Assembly (NCBI GenBank): GCA_947381435.1
Contig: CANCVE010000027.1
Coordinates: forward strand, 1-42,758
DNA: 42,758 bases
Direction of reading: 5' to 3'
DNA from: Chitinophagaceae bacterium
GTDB taxonomy: Bacteria; Bacteroidota; Bacteroidia; Chitinophagales; Chitinophagaceae
The notes under the pieces were generated by a model. It searched no databases, was not told the origin of the DNA, and worked only from the letters and a program-made list of their open reading frames with translations. The position numbers and the translations under genes are program-made. This document shows positions 30,892-39,155 of this stretch, piece by piece. Positions within the stretch are counted from its first letter, which is position 1, and each line of letters starts with the position of its first letter.

Positions 30892-33816
30892 CTAAAGCCC
30901 CATTTCCATTTTCAGGAACCTTGCGGTGTGACTGACTTTGTTCTTAATCATTTGTTCGGGAGTGCCCTCAAAGAGTATCTTTCCACCGCCATCACCACCT
31001 TCTGGGCCGAGGTCTATAATGTGGTCGGCCATCTTTATCACATCTAAGTTATGTTCTATAATCAATACAGAATTGCCTCTGTCCACTAGTTTATTAATTA
31101 CCAGCATCAAATGTTCTATATCCTGAAAGTGAAGCCCAGTAGTAGGTTCATCTAGTATGTAAAAGGTTTTACCTGTATCCTTCTTGCCTAGTTCTGTACT
31201 GAGTTTTACTCGTTGCGCCTCACCACCACTCAATGTTACGGCACTTTGTCCGAGTGTAATGTAGCCAAGTCCTACATCTTGCAAAACCTTTATCTTATGA
31301 TACAACCATGGGACAGGCTGAAAGAAATCTGTAGCTTCATCAACGGTCATGTTCAATACATCACTGATAGATTTTCCTTTATATCTAATCTCCAATGTTT
31401 CCCTGTTGTATCGTTTGCCATTACATTTCTCGCAAGGCACATATACATCTGGTAAAAAGTTCATTTCAATCACACGCATACCTCCTCCTTCGCAAACATC
31501 GCATCGTCCACCTTTTACATTGAAAGAAAAACGACCAGCTGCATATCCCCGAATCTTCGCTTCGGGAATGGTAGCAAACAAAGTCCTTATATCTGTAAAG
31601 AAGCCGCAGTAGGTGGCAGGATTACTGCGAGGAGTGCGACCAATAGGAGATTGATCAATCTCAATTACTTTATCTATTGCTTCCAATCCTGAAATACTCT
31701 TAAACTCCATGGGATTGGTGCGGCTATTGTAGCAATGTTTGGACAGGATAGGGTAGAGGGTTTCGTTGATTAGGGTAGATTTACCACTACCACTCACCCC
31801 ACTCACCACAATCAGTTTACCCAACGGAAAGGATACATTAACACCCTTTAGGTTATTGCCCACTACGCCCTTTAGTTCCAGCGTTTTTCCATTACCTGCA
31901 CGTCGCTCCTTAGGAATCTCCAAACCCTTTGTGCCATTGAGATAGGCGGCAGTGTCGCTACCACTCAATAGTACTTGCTGAGGTGTGCCTTGCGCAACAA
32001 TATTACCTCCATGTCGTCCAGCTTTTGGTCCAATATCTACTAGATAATCAGCAGCCAGCATGATGTCCTTATCATGTTCCACCACCAATACACTGTTACC
32101 AATGTCTCGCAGGTTTTGCAGTGCCATAATCAAGCGATGGTTATCGCGTTGGTGTAAACCAATACTCGGTTCATCCAATATATAGGTGATGCCTTGCAAT
32201 TGACTACCTATTTGTGTAGCCAATCGTATGCGTTGACTCTCTCCGCCACTCAATGTTTTTGATGGGCGATTGATGGTTAGATACGTGAGACCTACATCCA
32301 ATAAAAACTGTAGTCTTTCTCTTATCTCCTTTAAAATATCCTTCGCAATGGTGTTTTGTTTGTTAGATAATCTTTCTTCCAAGTCAGTAAACCATACCTG
32401 TAGTTTATCTAGATTGAGGTTACTAATATCTGCAATATTCTTTTCATCAATCTTAAACCAAAGACTTTCCTTTCGCAGTCGTTGTCCATTACAAGCAGGG
32501 CAGTTCTTTAGTTCCATAAACTTCTCCACCCATTCGCGCATCGTTTCAGTACTGTTTACACCTGCAAACCAACGTTTTAGCATGGGAATTATTCCTTCGA
32601 ATGCAGTGCTGTAAGGATCGGCTTCTGGAACGTTTTCAAAGTCTAAAACTTCTTCACTAATACCTTCAGGGTTACCATACAATACCAGATTTAAAGCAGC
32701 GGGAGACAATTCGCTCAATGGTTTATCAATGCTAAACTTATTCTTTTTGGCCAATGTTTCAACGCTTTTAAACAGTTGTGCCTCCCTCTTTTCGCCCAAA
32801 GGAACGATGCCTCCTTCCTTAATAGATTTTGAATAATCAGGGATAATAGCTTCCATACTAACCGTATAAACATTACCTAAACCCTTGCAGGTTGGGCAAG
32901 CACCATAAGGAGAGTTGAAAGAAAAGGCATTGGGCGAAGGTTCTTCGTAGCTGATACCCGTATCTTGACACATTAAATGTTTAGAATACATGGTTGCGCC
33001 CCCATCCCCTAAAGGGGTGTTTTTGGATCCCCCTTCAGGGGCTAGGGGTAATACAAACATTAGTTCCCTACCCATCTTAAGGGCTTGCTGCACGCTTTGG
33101 CTAAGACGAATTTTCATGTCATCCGTTGCTGCAAGCCGGTCTATTACCACGTCAATATCATGAATCTTGTACCTATCCAATTGCATCTTGGCTGTAATGT
33201 CTAGTAGCTCTCCATCTACTCGCACTTTCAAGAAACCCTTCTTTCTGATGTCCTCAAACAGTTCCCTATAATGTCCCTTACGCCCCCTGATTAGTGGTGC
33301 TAGTATTACAATCTTCTTATCCTTAAACTTGGCAAATATGTTTTCTACAATCTCCTCTTCGCTAAACTTCAACATCTTCTTACCCGTGTTATAGCTATAT
33401 GCTTCGCCAACACGTGCATACAACAAACGCAGGAAATCGTATATTTCTGTAACAGTACCTACAGTAGAGCGTGGATTTTTGCCAGTCGTCTTTTGTTCAA
33501 TAGATATTACGGGGCTGAGACCAGTAATCTTATCTACATCGGGCCGTTCCATATCGCCCATAAACTGACGGGCATAAGCACTAAAGCTTTCCATGTAGCG
33601 GCGTTGACCTTCGTTGTAAATAGTATCGAATGCTAAGGAAGATTTACCGCTGCCACTAACGCCCGTAAAGACAACCAGTTTGTTTTTGGGAATGGATATG
33701 TCAATATTTTTTAGGTTGTGCTCTCTAGCACCAAAAACCTCTATATATTCTGTGGGTTCTGAAATAATTGCTTTCGTGGATGGAGTTGTAGTAGTTGCCT
33801 TTGTTGCTTTTGCCAT
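30892..33816 (-). CDS. uvrA: UvrA, damage-recognition ATPase of nucleotide excision repair
   Basis: A 974-residue UvrA with two ABC ATPase modules. Walker A1 is GVSGSGKSS (about residues 52-60) and the second is VVSGVSGSGKSTLINETLYP. Signatures are LSGGESQRIRLATQIGS and LSGGEAQRVKLSTELG. Zinc-finger cysteines are CPTCKGLG, CPACNGQR and CDVCEGGG...CEKCNGKRY. UvrA2UvrB finds bulky DNA lesions for UvrC. Residues about 257-273 (PEGGSKNTPLGDGGATM) look foreign and are encoded by a GC-rich palindromic repeat inserted in frame just before the YSKHLMCQDTG segment. A TACATTTG box lies 17 bp upstream of the ATG, so the leader is very short. Single gene with its own terminator. Confidence 0.97.
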   Translation of the reverse strand: MAKATKATTTTPSTKAIISEPTEYIEVFGAREHNLKNIDISIPKNKLVVFTGVSGSGKSSLAFDTIYNEGQRRYMESFSAYARQFMGDMERPDVDKITGLSPVISIEQKTTGKNPRSTVGTVTEIYDFLRLLYARVGEAYSYNTGKKMLKFSEEEIVENIFAKFKDKKIVILAPLIRGRKGHYRELFEDIRKKGFLKVRVDGELLDITAKMQLDRYKIHDIDVVIDRLAATDDMKIRLSQSVQQALKMGRELMFVLPLAPEGGSKNTPLGDGGATMYSKHLMCQDTGISYEEPSPNAFSFNSPYGACPTCKGLGNVYTVSMEAIIPDYSKSIKEGGIVPLGEKREAQLFKSVETLAKKNKFSIDKPLSELSPAALNLVLYGNPEGISEEVLDFENVPEADPYSTAFEGIIPMLKRWFAGVNSTETMREWVEKFMELKNCPACNGQRLRKESLWFKIDEKNIADISNLNLDKLQVWFTDLEERLSNKQNTIAKDILKEIRERLQFLLDVGLTYLTINRPSKTLSGGESQRIRLATQIGSQLQGITYILDEPSIGLHQRDNHRLIMALQNLRDIGNSVLVVEHDKDIMLAADYLVDIGPKAGRHGGNIVAQGTPQQVLLSGSDTAAYLNGTKGLEIPKERRAGNGKTLELKGVVGNNLKGVNVSFPLGKLIVVSGVSGSGKSTLINETLYPILSKHCYNSRTNPMEFKSISGLEAIDKVIEIDQSPIGRTPRSNPATYCGFFTDIRTLFATIPEAKIRGYAAGRFSFNVKGGRCDVCEGGGMRVIEMNFLPDVYVPCEKCNGKRYNRETLEIRYKGKSISDVLNMTVDEATDFFQPVPWLYHKIKVLQDVGLGYITLGQSAVTLSGGEAQRVKLSTELGKKDTGKTFYILDEPTTGLHFQDIEHLMLVINKLVDRGNSVLIIEHNLDVIKMADHIIDLGPEGGDGGGKILFEGTPEQMIKNKVSHTARFLKMEMGL
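32998..33050. repeat. Palindromic repeat captured inside the uvrA coding sequence
   Basis: CCCCTAAAGGGG (33006-33017) and CCCCTTCAGGGG (33030-33041) are two palindromes, and the outer words CCCCATCCCCT and AGGGGCTAGGGG also pair. The words match an intergenic repeat common in Bacteroidota (CCCCTTCAGGGGCTAGGGG, recalled). The frame stays open, adding about 17 residues to UvrA. Confidence 0.75.
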
Positions 33817-33832
33817 AATTAATTAATCGAAT

Positions 33833-33840
33833 CAAATGTA
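33833..33840 (-). promoter_or_regulatory. Putative -7 box of uvrA
   Basis: Minus-strand TACATTTG matches TAnnTTTG, 16 bp before the ATG. No matching -33 TTTG is found at 19-21 bp. Confidence 0.4.
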
Positions 33841-34099
33841 GAACAAAAGTGGAGGCATTTAGTTATGAGATTAATTAATTGGGAATACTAACCACTAAGA
33901 ACACAATGAAACTCACAAAGAACACTAGGATTACAGGGCTATCATTTGTTAAAAAGCATTCAAGTAGACGCTAAATCTTTCTGTTCTTTTCGGTAAAACC
34001 ACTTACTGTAAATGCCTTCTCAAATTAACTAATCATTATTTCATTGAGTAAAAGTAGTCGCCCAACTCAACTATCTTAGCGGCTTAACGTTATACCTAC

Positions 34100-35035
34100 A
34101 TGCAATCTGTTATTAAGGTTTCTAATCTTACCAAGCAATTCAAAGGACTCACTGCTGTAAATGACTTGTCTTTTACCGTAAACAAGGGCGATGTGTATGG
34201 TTTCTTGGGGCAAAACGGGGCTGGTAAAAGTACCACCATACGTATGTTGCTCACCCTTATTGCCCCCACAAGCGGAGATATTGAACTATTTGGCATGAGT
34301 ATAAAAACGCATCGTTCGGAGATACTTCGTCAGGTGGGCGCGGTAGTAGAAAAGCCCGATGTTTACAAATACTTATCTGCCTACGAGAATGTTGCGCTGT
34401 TTGCCAAGTTGAGCGGTGTAAAGGTGACCGAGAAATTAGTGATGGATCAGTTGGAAATGGTGGGTTTGGCGACTCGTGCTAAGGATATTGTAAAAACATT
34501 TTCTCAAGGAATGAAACAACGGCTAGGCATCGGCATTGCCCTAGTGCACAATCCACAACTGATTATTCTCGATGAACCAACCAATGGATTAGACCCACAA
34601 GGTATTGCCGATATCAGAAACCTAATACTTAGTTTGAGTAAGGATATGGGTAAAACAATTGTAGTGTCGTCACATTTGTTGAGCGAAATAGAACAGGTGG
34701 CTAGCCGACTATTAATAATAGATAAGGGCAAAAAACTGGTAGAAGGCAATGCAGACGAACTCTTCGATCCTGCACAAACCATTGTGGAAATAGAAACAGT
34801 GGATAATCAGTTTGCGCTACAGCAATTGCAACAGAGTAATTGGGTTAGTTTGTTGCAACCACAGCGTAATCATAGTATTTTACTGAAACTACATCGGGAT
34901 GAAATACCTTCCCTCCACAAAAGCCTAGTGGAGATGAATGTTCAGGTAATCTCTTTTCAGCCACGTCATAATTTAGAAGACTTCTTTTTACAAATCACTT
35001 CGAACAACCAACATGTACAAGCTTTTACAAATTGA
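34100..35035 (+). CDS. ABC transporter ATP-binding protein (exporter type, with ABC-2 permease)
   Basis: A 311-residue ATPase. Walker A GFLGQNGAGKSTTIRML (about residues 34-50), Q loop, signature FSQGMKQRLGIG, Walker B LIILDEPTNGLDPQG and the switch His in VVSSHLLSEIEQ. Residues about 225-311 form the short C-terminal extension usual for NatA/CcmA-like (DRA) exporters. It powers the permease encoded by the next gene, whose ATG lies 23 nt inside this one, so they are translated together. Substrate unknown; a gliding or antibiotic exporter cannot be distinguished. The 283-bp gap before it contains only a short repeat (ACCACTAAGAACACAATGAA) and the divergent uvrA promoter. Confidence 0.93.
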   Translation: MQSVIKVSNLTKQFKGLTAVNDLSFTVNKGDVYGFLGQNGAGKSTTIRMLLTLIAPTSGDIELFGMSIKTHRSEILRQVGAVVEKPDVYKYLSAYENVALFAKLSGVKVTEKLVMDQLEMVGLATRAKDIVKTFSQGMKQRLGIGIALVHNPQLIILDEPTNGLDPQGIADIRNLILSLSKDMGKTIVVSSHLLSEIEQVASRLLIIDKGKKLVEGNADELFDPAQTIVEIETVDNQFALQQLQQSNWVSLLQPQRNHSILLKLHRDEIPSLHKSLVEMNVQVISFQPRHNLEDFFLQITSNNQHVQAFTN

Positions 35036-35888
35036 GTTATATAAAATATTTAAACGTCCGCGTACTTATATTGCCTTCTTGGCAATCACTGCATTGGTGG
35101 GCGTTATACAATTGGGTCTCGTAAAAAACGGAGATGATTACGTAAACTTCGTGATGGGCAACGTGATGCAGTCCTTTTCATTTGATGGGAAACTGCTAAA
35201 TGGATACCTAGTTTGCTACATTCTATTACAGCTTTTACTGGTGCATGTGCCGCTATTGATAGCCCTTGTTGCCGCCGATATGATTAGTGGCGAGGCAAAT
35301 ATGGGTACGCTTAGGTTGATGCTTACCAAGCCAATAAGCCGCACACAATTCCTGCTGGCTAAGTTTCTGGCATCAGCTATCTATACTTTTATGCTCTTGG
35401 TTTGGATTGCCTTCCTTTCACTTTTTGTAAGTATGTTCCTCTTTGGGGTGGATGATATGGTTATTCAAAAAACTAATTACTTAGTACAATTACCAGTTGG
35501 CGATGTGTTTTGGCGATACATTGGTGCATTTGGTTTTGCCTTATTATCTATGTTGTCTGTGGCCGCATTGGGTTTCTTCTTATCTAGTTTTGCAGAGAAC
35601 TCTATCGGGCCAATCGTTGCAACCATGAGTGTTATCATCTTCTTTACCATCCTCAGTACCATGAGCATTCCATTGTTTCAGAAGATACAGCCCTTTCTTT
35701 TTACTACTTATATGGTAAACTGGAAAGAGTTTTTTGATCCAAAAGTAAATGCCGACAATGCAGTAATACTTGGCAGTTTGCAACGACCCGATAGAATTAT
35801 TACTTCCGCCTTAGTACTGATATTTCATATTGTTGGCTTTGTTGGGGTAACGATGATGCTGTTTAAAAGGAAAGACATCCTTAGTTAG
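35013..35888 (+). CDS. ABC-2 type transporter permease
   Basis: A 291-residue membrane protein with about six hydrophobic helices. It starts LLQIELYKIFKRPRTYIAFL, the usual ABC-2 N-terminal amphipathic helix and TM1. GEANMGTLRLMLTKPISRTQFLLAKFLAS is the conserved cytoplasmic loop of this family, followed by four further helices. It overlaps the ATPase gene by 23 nt and forms a half-transporter that would dimerise. The next gene (LolA-like) may be in the same transcript, 159 bp on. Exported substrate unknown. Confidence 0.9.
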   Translation: MYKLLQIELYKIFKRPRTYIAFLAITALVGVIQLGLVKNGDDYVNFVMGNVMQSFSFDGKLLNGYLVCYILLQLLLVHVPLLIALVAADMISGEANMGTLRLMLTKPISRTQFLLAKFLASAIYTFMLLVWIAFLSLFVSMFLFGVDDMVIQKTNYLVQLPVGDVFWRYIGAFGFALLSMLSVAALGFFLSSFAENSIGPIVATMSVIIFFTILSTMSIPLFQKIQPFLFTTYMVNWKEFFDPKVNADNAVILGSLQRPDRIITSALVLIFHIVGFVGVTMMLFKRKDILS

Positions 35889-35985
35889 TTGTTAGTGTTT
35901 AGATATTAGTTATTAGTGGTTATTTGTTTTAAAATCAATAAACTTGATAACACAAATTAATGTTTCAGCGTGACAATATGGTGGT
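35885..35985. repeat. TTAGTTGTTAG repeat after the permease stop, plus an element fragment
   Basis: TTAGTTAGTTGTTAGTGTTT begins at the stop codon of the permease. It is followed at 35941-35975 by AACTTGATAACACAAATTAA...CAGCGTGACAA, a diverged piece of the outer arm of the palindromic element at 11570-11618. Confidence 0.6.
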
Positions 35986-36047
35986 TTTTTGAAGTTAAAT
36001 AAATTAAACAAACCCAAGCCAAATAAATTAGTTTTTAAATTGATAGT

Positions 36048-36743
36048 ATGATGAAAAAAATAATCACATTTCTTTTTGCTTTGTTTGTGTTACAGTCTGT
36101 AGGTCTTTGTCAGGACATGACAGCATTGGTTAATAAGGTAAAAGCCAAACTTGATAAGGTAAACGACTATGTGGCGGAAGGTAGTATGAAGACCGATGTT
36201 GCGTTTATAAAAGCGCCTGTAGGAAGGGTGAAAGTTTATTTTAAAAAGCCTAATCGTTTCAAACTAAAGCGTGATGGGGGTATTTCTATTTTGCCAAAGG
36301 GTGGTGTTACGGTAAACATGAGCACATTGGTAGAGGGTAATCAATTTACGGCTTTTGCGGCGGGCGATGCAGTGGTAAATGGTACAAAAGTAAAAGTGGT
36401 GAAGCTATTGCCTACCTCAGATAATAGCGATGTGGTACTTTCTACTTTATATATTGATGAAACAAATCACTTGATTCTGAAAGCGGCTACCACTACTAAA
36501 GAGAATGGCTCATTTGAAATAGAGATGACTTATGGCAAATTCATGGCGTATTCATTGCCTGATAAAGTAATCTTTAGTTTTAATACAAAAGATTACAAAA
36601 TGCCAAAAGGTGTAGCACTAGAGTTTGATGATGAAGAAAAGCAATCGGAGGCTGAGAAAATAAAGCGCAAGAAGGGGCGTGTACAGATAAACTATAGTAA
36701 TTACACCATCAACAAGGGATTAGATGATAGTGTGTTTAAGTAA
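36048..36743 (+). CDS. LolA-like outer-membrane lipoprotein carrier family protein
   Basis: A 231-residue exported protein with a signal peptide (residues about 1-21, ending LCQD). The beta-rich body begins MTALVNKVKAKLDKVNDYVA, then VKVYFKKPNRFKLKRDGG, STLYIDETNHLILKA and EMTYGKFMAYSLPDKVIFSF: half-barrel strands as in LolA/LppX/RseB-like proteins. It differs from classical LolA in a longer C-terminal tail (EKIKRKKGRVQINYSNYTIN). It probably carries lipids or lipoproteins in the periplasm; coupling to the ABC exporter just upstream is plausible. ATG 36051 is an equally good start. Confidence 0.7.
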   Translation: MMKKIITFLFALFVLQSVGLCQDMTALVNKVKAKLDKVNDYVAEGSMKTDVAFIKAPVGRVKVYFKKPNRFKLKRDGGISILPKGGVTVNMSTLVEGNQFTAFAAGDAVVNGTKVKVVKLLPTSDNSDVVLSTLYIDETNHLILKAATTTKENGSFEIEMTYGKFMAYSLPDKVIFSFNTKDYKMPKGVALEFDDEEKQSEAEKIKRKKGRVQINYSNYTINKGLDDSVFK

Positions 36744-37639
36744 AGATTATTAGTAAACAACATTGAATGATAGTGTGGTAGAAGCCAATTGGTACAGTCA
36801 GTTCGGCCATACGTTTGAGTCATTCAAGTTATGCAATTGAGAGAGTAGAGGAATACGTTTGAGTTAGTTGGGTTGTGCAATTAAGGCAATCAGGTCAAAC
36901 CTTTCTTTTTTTAAATGATTAATTTTGAGTTTTAAATTGAAAACAGTGGTATTCTACGCTCAATTCAAAATTCAAAACTTAAATTCATATTATCAATTTC
37001 GACGGTTAAATTAAGACATACTGACTACATTAAGCGCTTCATTTAAAAATAAGATGGTGAAAAATCGAACCAGTTAGTCTTTGCCAATTCTTTACTTTAC
37101 TAAAAGATTATGCAGCCTTTTCTCAAGCAAAGTCTGTTCTCTTTTTTGTAAATCTGTTACAATTTTGAATTATACTCGCCTAGGTTTTATAAAAGTGAAT
37201 TCCAATAAATTCTTCTCAGATTTGAAACTAACTGTATAAGTAATCTGACTGTTGCAAGCTGAAACAATTCCAGCTTTCTAGAAAAACATTTTAGCAAGTT
37301 GAGAAATACCATTCAATAGGAAGGTTTGAGGTTGTACTTTGACTTTATGGTGGTTATTTTGTTATTTAATTTTAGGTAAGGGTTATTGATTAAATGTTTG
37401 TTTGTAATAAAGCAAAATCTTCACTCTATTGCCCATTTGGCTACTTAATCATCTGAATAACCTAATTCACTTGAGTATGAGATTTCGCAAATCGATTGGT
37501 AAAGCATTTCTTTTCTTTAAAATTTCATTTAGAAAAAATGCTGACTAAGAATTCTCGATATTTTTTATCAACTTGGTATTTAGCACTCGATTCTCCTTAA
37601 TCATAGATATATATTGATGCTATCACCTATTTTTACCAC
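36744..37639. other. Gene-free 0.9-kb region
   Basis: No open frame with a plausible protein. ATACGTTTGAGT occurs twice (about 36810 and 36863), followed in both by similar GTTRTGCAATT words, a diverged direct repeat of about 40 bp. AT-rich inverted words GAGTTTTAAATTGAAAAC and ATTCAAAATTCAAAACTT (about 36927-36980) make a hairpin. The rest looks like decayed sequence, and the promoter of the lipoprotein gene must lie at its right end. Confidence 0.5.
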
Positions 37640-39034
37640 ATGAAAATAGTCTATTTCTTTCTATTGATATTTATAGTTGCAGCAGCAATGCCTTCTTGTA
37701 AAAAAGATACTTTTATCACATCCTCAGATGCTAATGTTTATTTGTCGATAGATACTTTAAATTTCGATACTGTATTTAATGGTACAGGATCCGTTACCCA
37801 ATACTTCAAGATATTCAATAATAATAACCAAAAGCTAAGGCTTAGTGAAGTAAAACTAATGGGGGGAGCAAGTTCTTATTTCAAGTTAAATCTTGATGGA
37901 TCACCAGGTACATCTTTTACAGGCATCGAAATGGAAGCTAATGATAGCCTATATGGGTTTGTAACGGTAAACATTACACAAACTCCGTCTATTACTCCTT
38001 TTGTTTTTCATGATAGTATACGTGTTACCTACAATGGAGATACCTCTTATCTGCAATTGGTTGCTGCCGGGCAAAAAGCCAACTTTCTTAAGAGCGCTGT
38101 TATTACAAAAGATACTACTTGGACAAATACGCTTCCGATAGTTATAGGCGGTAATGGTGTAACGGTTAATGAGGGAGCTACGCTTACTATCGAACAAGGA
38201 ACAAAAGTTTACCTAGGGGCACATTCTCCCATCATGGTAAATGGAACTTTAAAAGCTTTGGGTAGTGCAGATTCGAGTAAACAAATTAGCTTTCTATCTG
38301 ATAGGCTCGATGAACCTTATAATAGTTTGCCAGGGTCTTGGCCGGGTATCTTTTTCTCTAGTAAAAGTAGTAATAATATATTGCAGTATTGCAATATAAG
38401 TAATGCAAATGAGGGCGTTGCTGTTGCTTCACAGGTAAGTAATACCGGTGTAATGCTTACACTCAACCAGTGTGTGTTTAATAATATAAAAGATATTGCC
38501 ATTGGTGGTACTAATTCCAGTATTGCTGCCACAAATTGTTTAGTTAGTAACAGTGGCAATAATGTGGTACTATCTAGTGGAGGTAACTATAGTTTTAATT
38601 ATTGCACTATTGTTGGTTACGATAATAGTACTGTTTCTCACACTAATCCTGTAATGAATATTAGTAATACAGATTCTACTGGTAAAGTTTACAATCTAAA
38701 TTGTGTTGTTACCAATAGCATTATTTATGGTGTTAGTGGCATAGTAGGGGATGAGTTGATGATAAACAAAAAAGACGCTCTTAATTATACTGTATCGTTC
38801 ACCAATACTTTGTACAAAGCCCAAGATGCGATATTAACTTTAGCAACATTTAATAATTGTATTTCTAACAAGTCTCCTTTGTTTGTAAGTGATAAAACAG
38901 ATAGTAGTTTCAATTTTAAATTGCAAGAATCTTCTCCATGTATCAAAGCTGGTATTACTAATTCGGCTACAATAGATTTATTGGGTAATCTTCGCCCGAG
39001 TATTCCAGACATAGGATGCTATCAGAGGAAATAG
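37640..39034 (+). CDS. Surface lipoprotein with right-handed beta-helix and choice-of-anchor Q end
   Basis: A 464-residue protein. Signal peptide with lipobox-like MPSC (Cys20), then KKD. Residues about 30-135 form an immunoglobulin-like domain (FNTVFNGTGSVTQYFKIFN-type strands). From about residue 150 there is a parallel beta-helix rich in Asn and Ser (NVVLSSGGNYSFNYCTIVGY, NCVVTNSIIYGVSGIVGDE). The C-terminal SPCIKAG...DLLGNLRPSIPDIGCYQ is the choice-of-anchor Q / polysaccharide-lyase-like closing motif. It is probably exposed at the outer membrane and may bind or cleave polysaccharide; no catalytic set is evident. It is followed by a bidirectional terminator. Confidence 0.8.
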   Translation: MKIVYFFLLIFIVAAAMPSCKKDTFITSSDANVYLSIDTLNFDTVFNGTGSVTQYFKIFNNNNQKLRLSEVKLMGGASSYFKLNLDGSPGTSFTGIEMEANDSLYGFVTVNITQTPSITPFVFHDSIRVTYNGDTSYLQLVAAGQKANFLKSAVITKDTTWTNTLPIVIGGNGVTVNEGATLTIEQGTKVYLGAHSPIMVNGTLKALGSADSSKQISFLSDRLDEPYNSLPGSWPGIFFSSKSSNNILQYCNISNANEGVAVASQVSNTGVMLTLNQCVFNNIKDIAIGGTNSSIAATNCLVSNSGNNVVLSSGGNYSFNYCTIVGYDNSTVSHTNPVMNISNTDSTGKVYNLNCVVTNSIIYGVSGIVGDELMINKKDALNYTVSFTNTLYKAQDAILTLATFNNCISNKSPLFVSDKTDSSFNFKLQESSPCIKAGITNSATIDLLGNLRPSIPDIGCYQRK

Positions 39035-39060
39035 TTTTTAGTTGTTAGAGATTAGTGGTT
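39035..39060. repeat. TTAGTTGTTAG repeat after the lipoprotein stop
   Basis: TTTTTAGTTGTTAGAGATTA and GTGGTTAG follow the stop at once. An inverted counterpart, CTAATAACTAACCACTAAC, lies at 39138-39156. Both flank the terminator, as in the tract at 12902-13063. Confidence 0.5.
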
Positions 39061-39081
39061 AGAATAATTTCGGTGATATAA

Positions 39082-39125
39082 AAAAGAGGCGGTTAGAAAG
39101 TTAATACTTCTGAACTGCCTCTTTT
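39082..39125. terminator. Bidirectional terminator between convergent surface-protein genes
   Basis: AAAAGAGGCGGTT (39082-39094) pairs with AACTGCCTCTTTT (39113-39125), including one G-U pair, with T- and A-runs on either side. Confidence 0.8.
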
Positions 39126-39155
39126 CTTTTGACTTAGCTAATAACTAACCACTAA

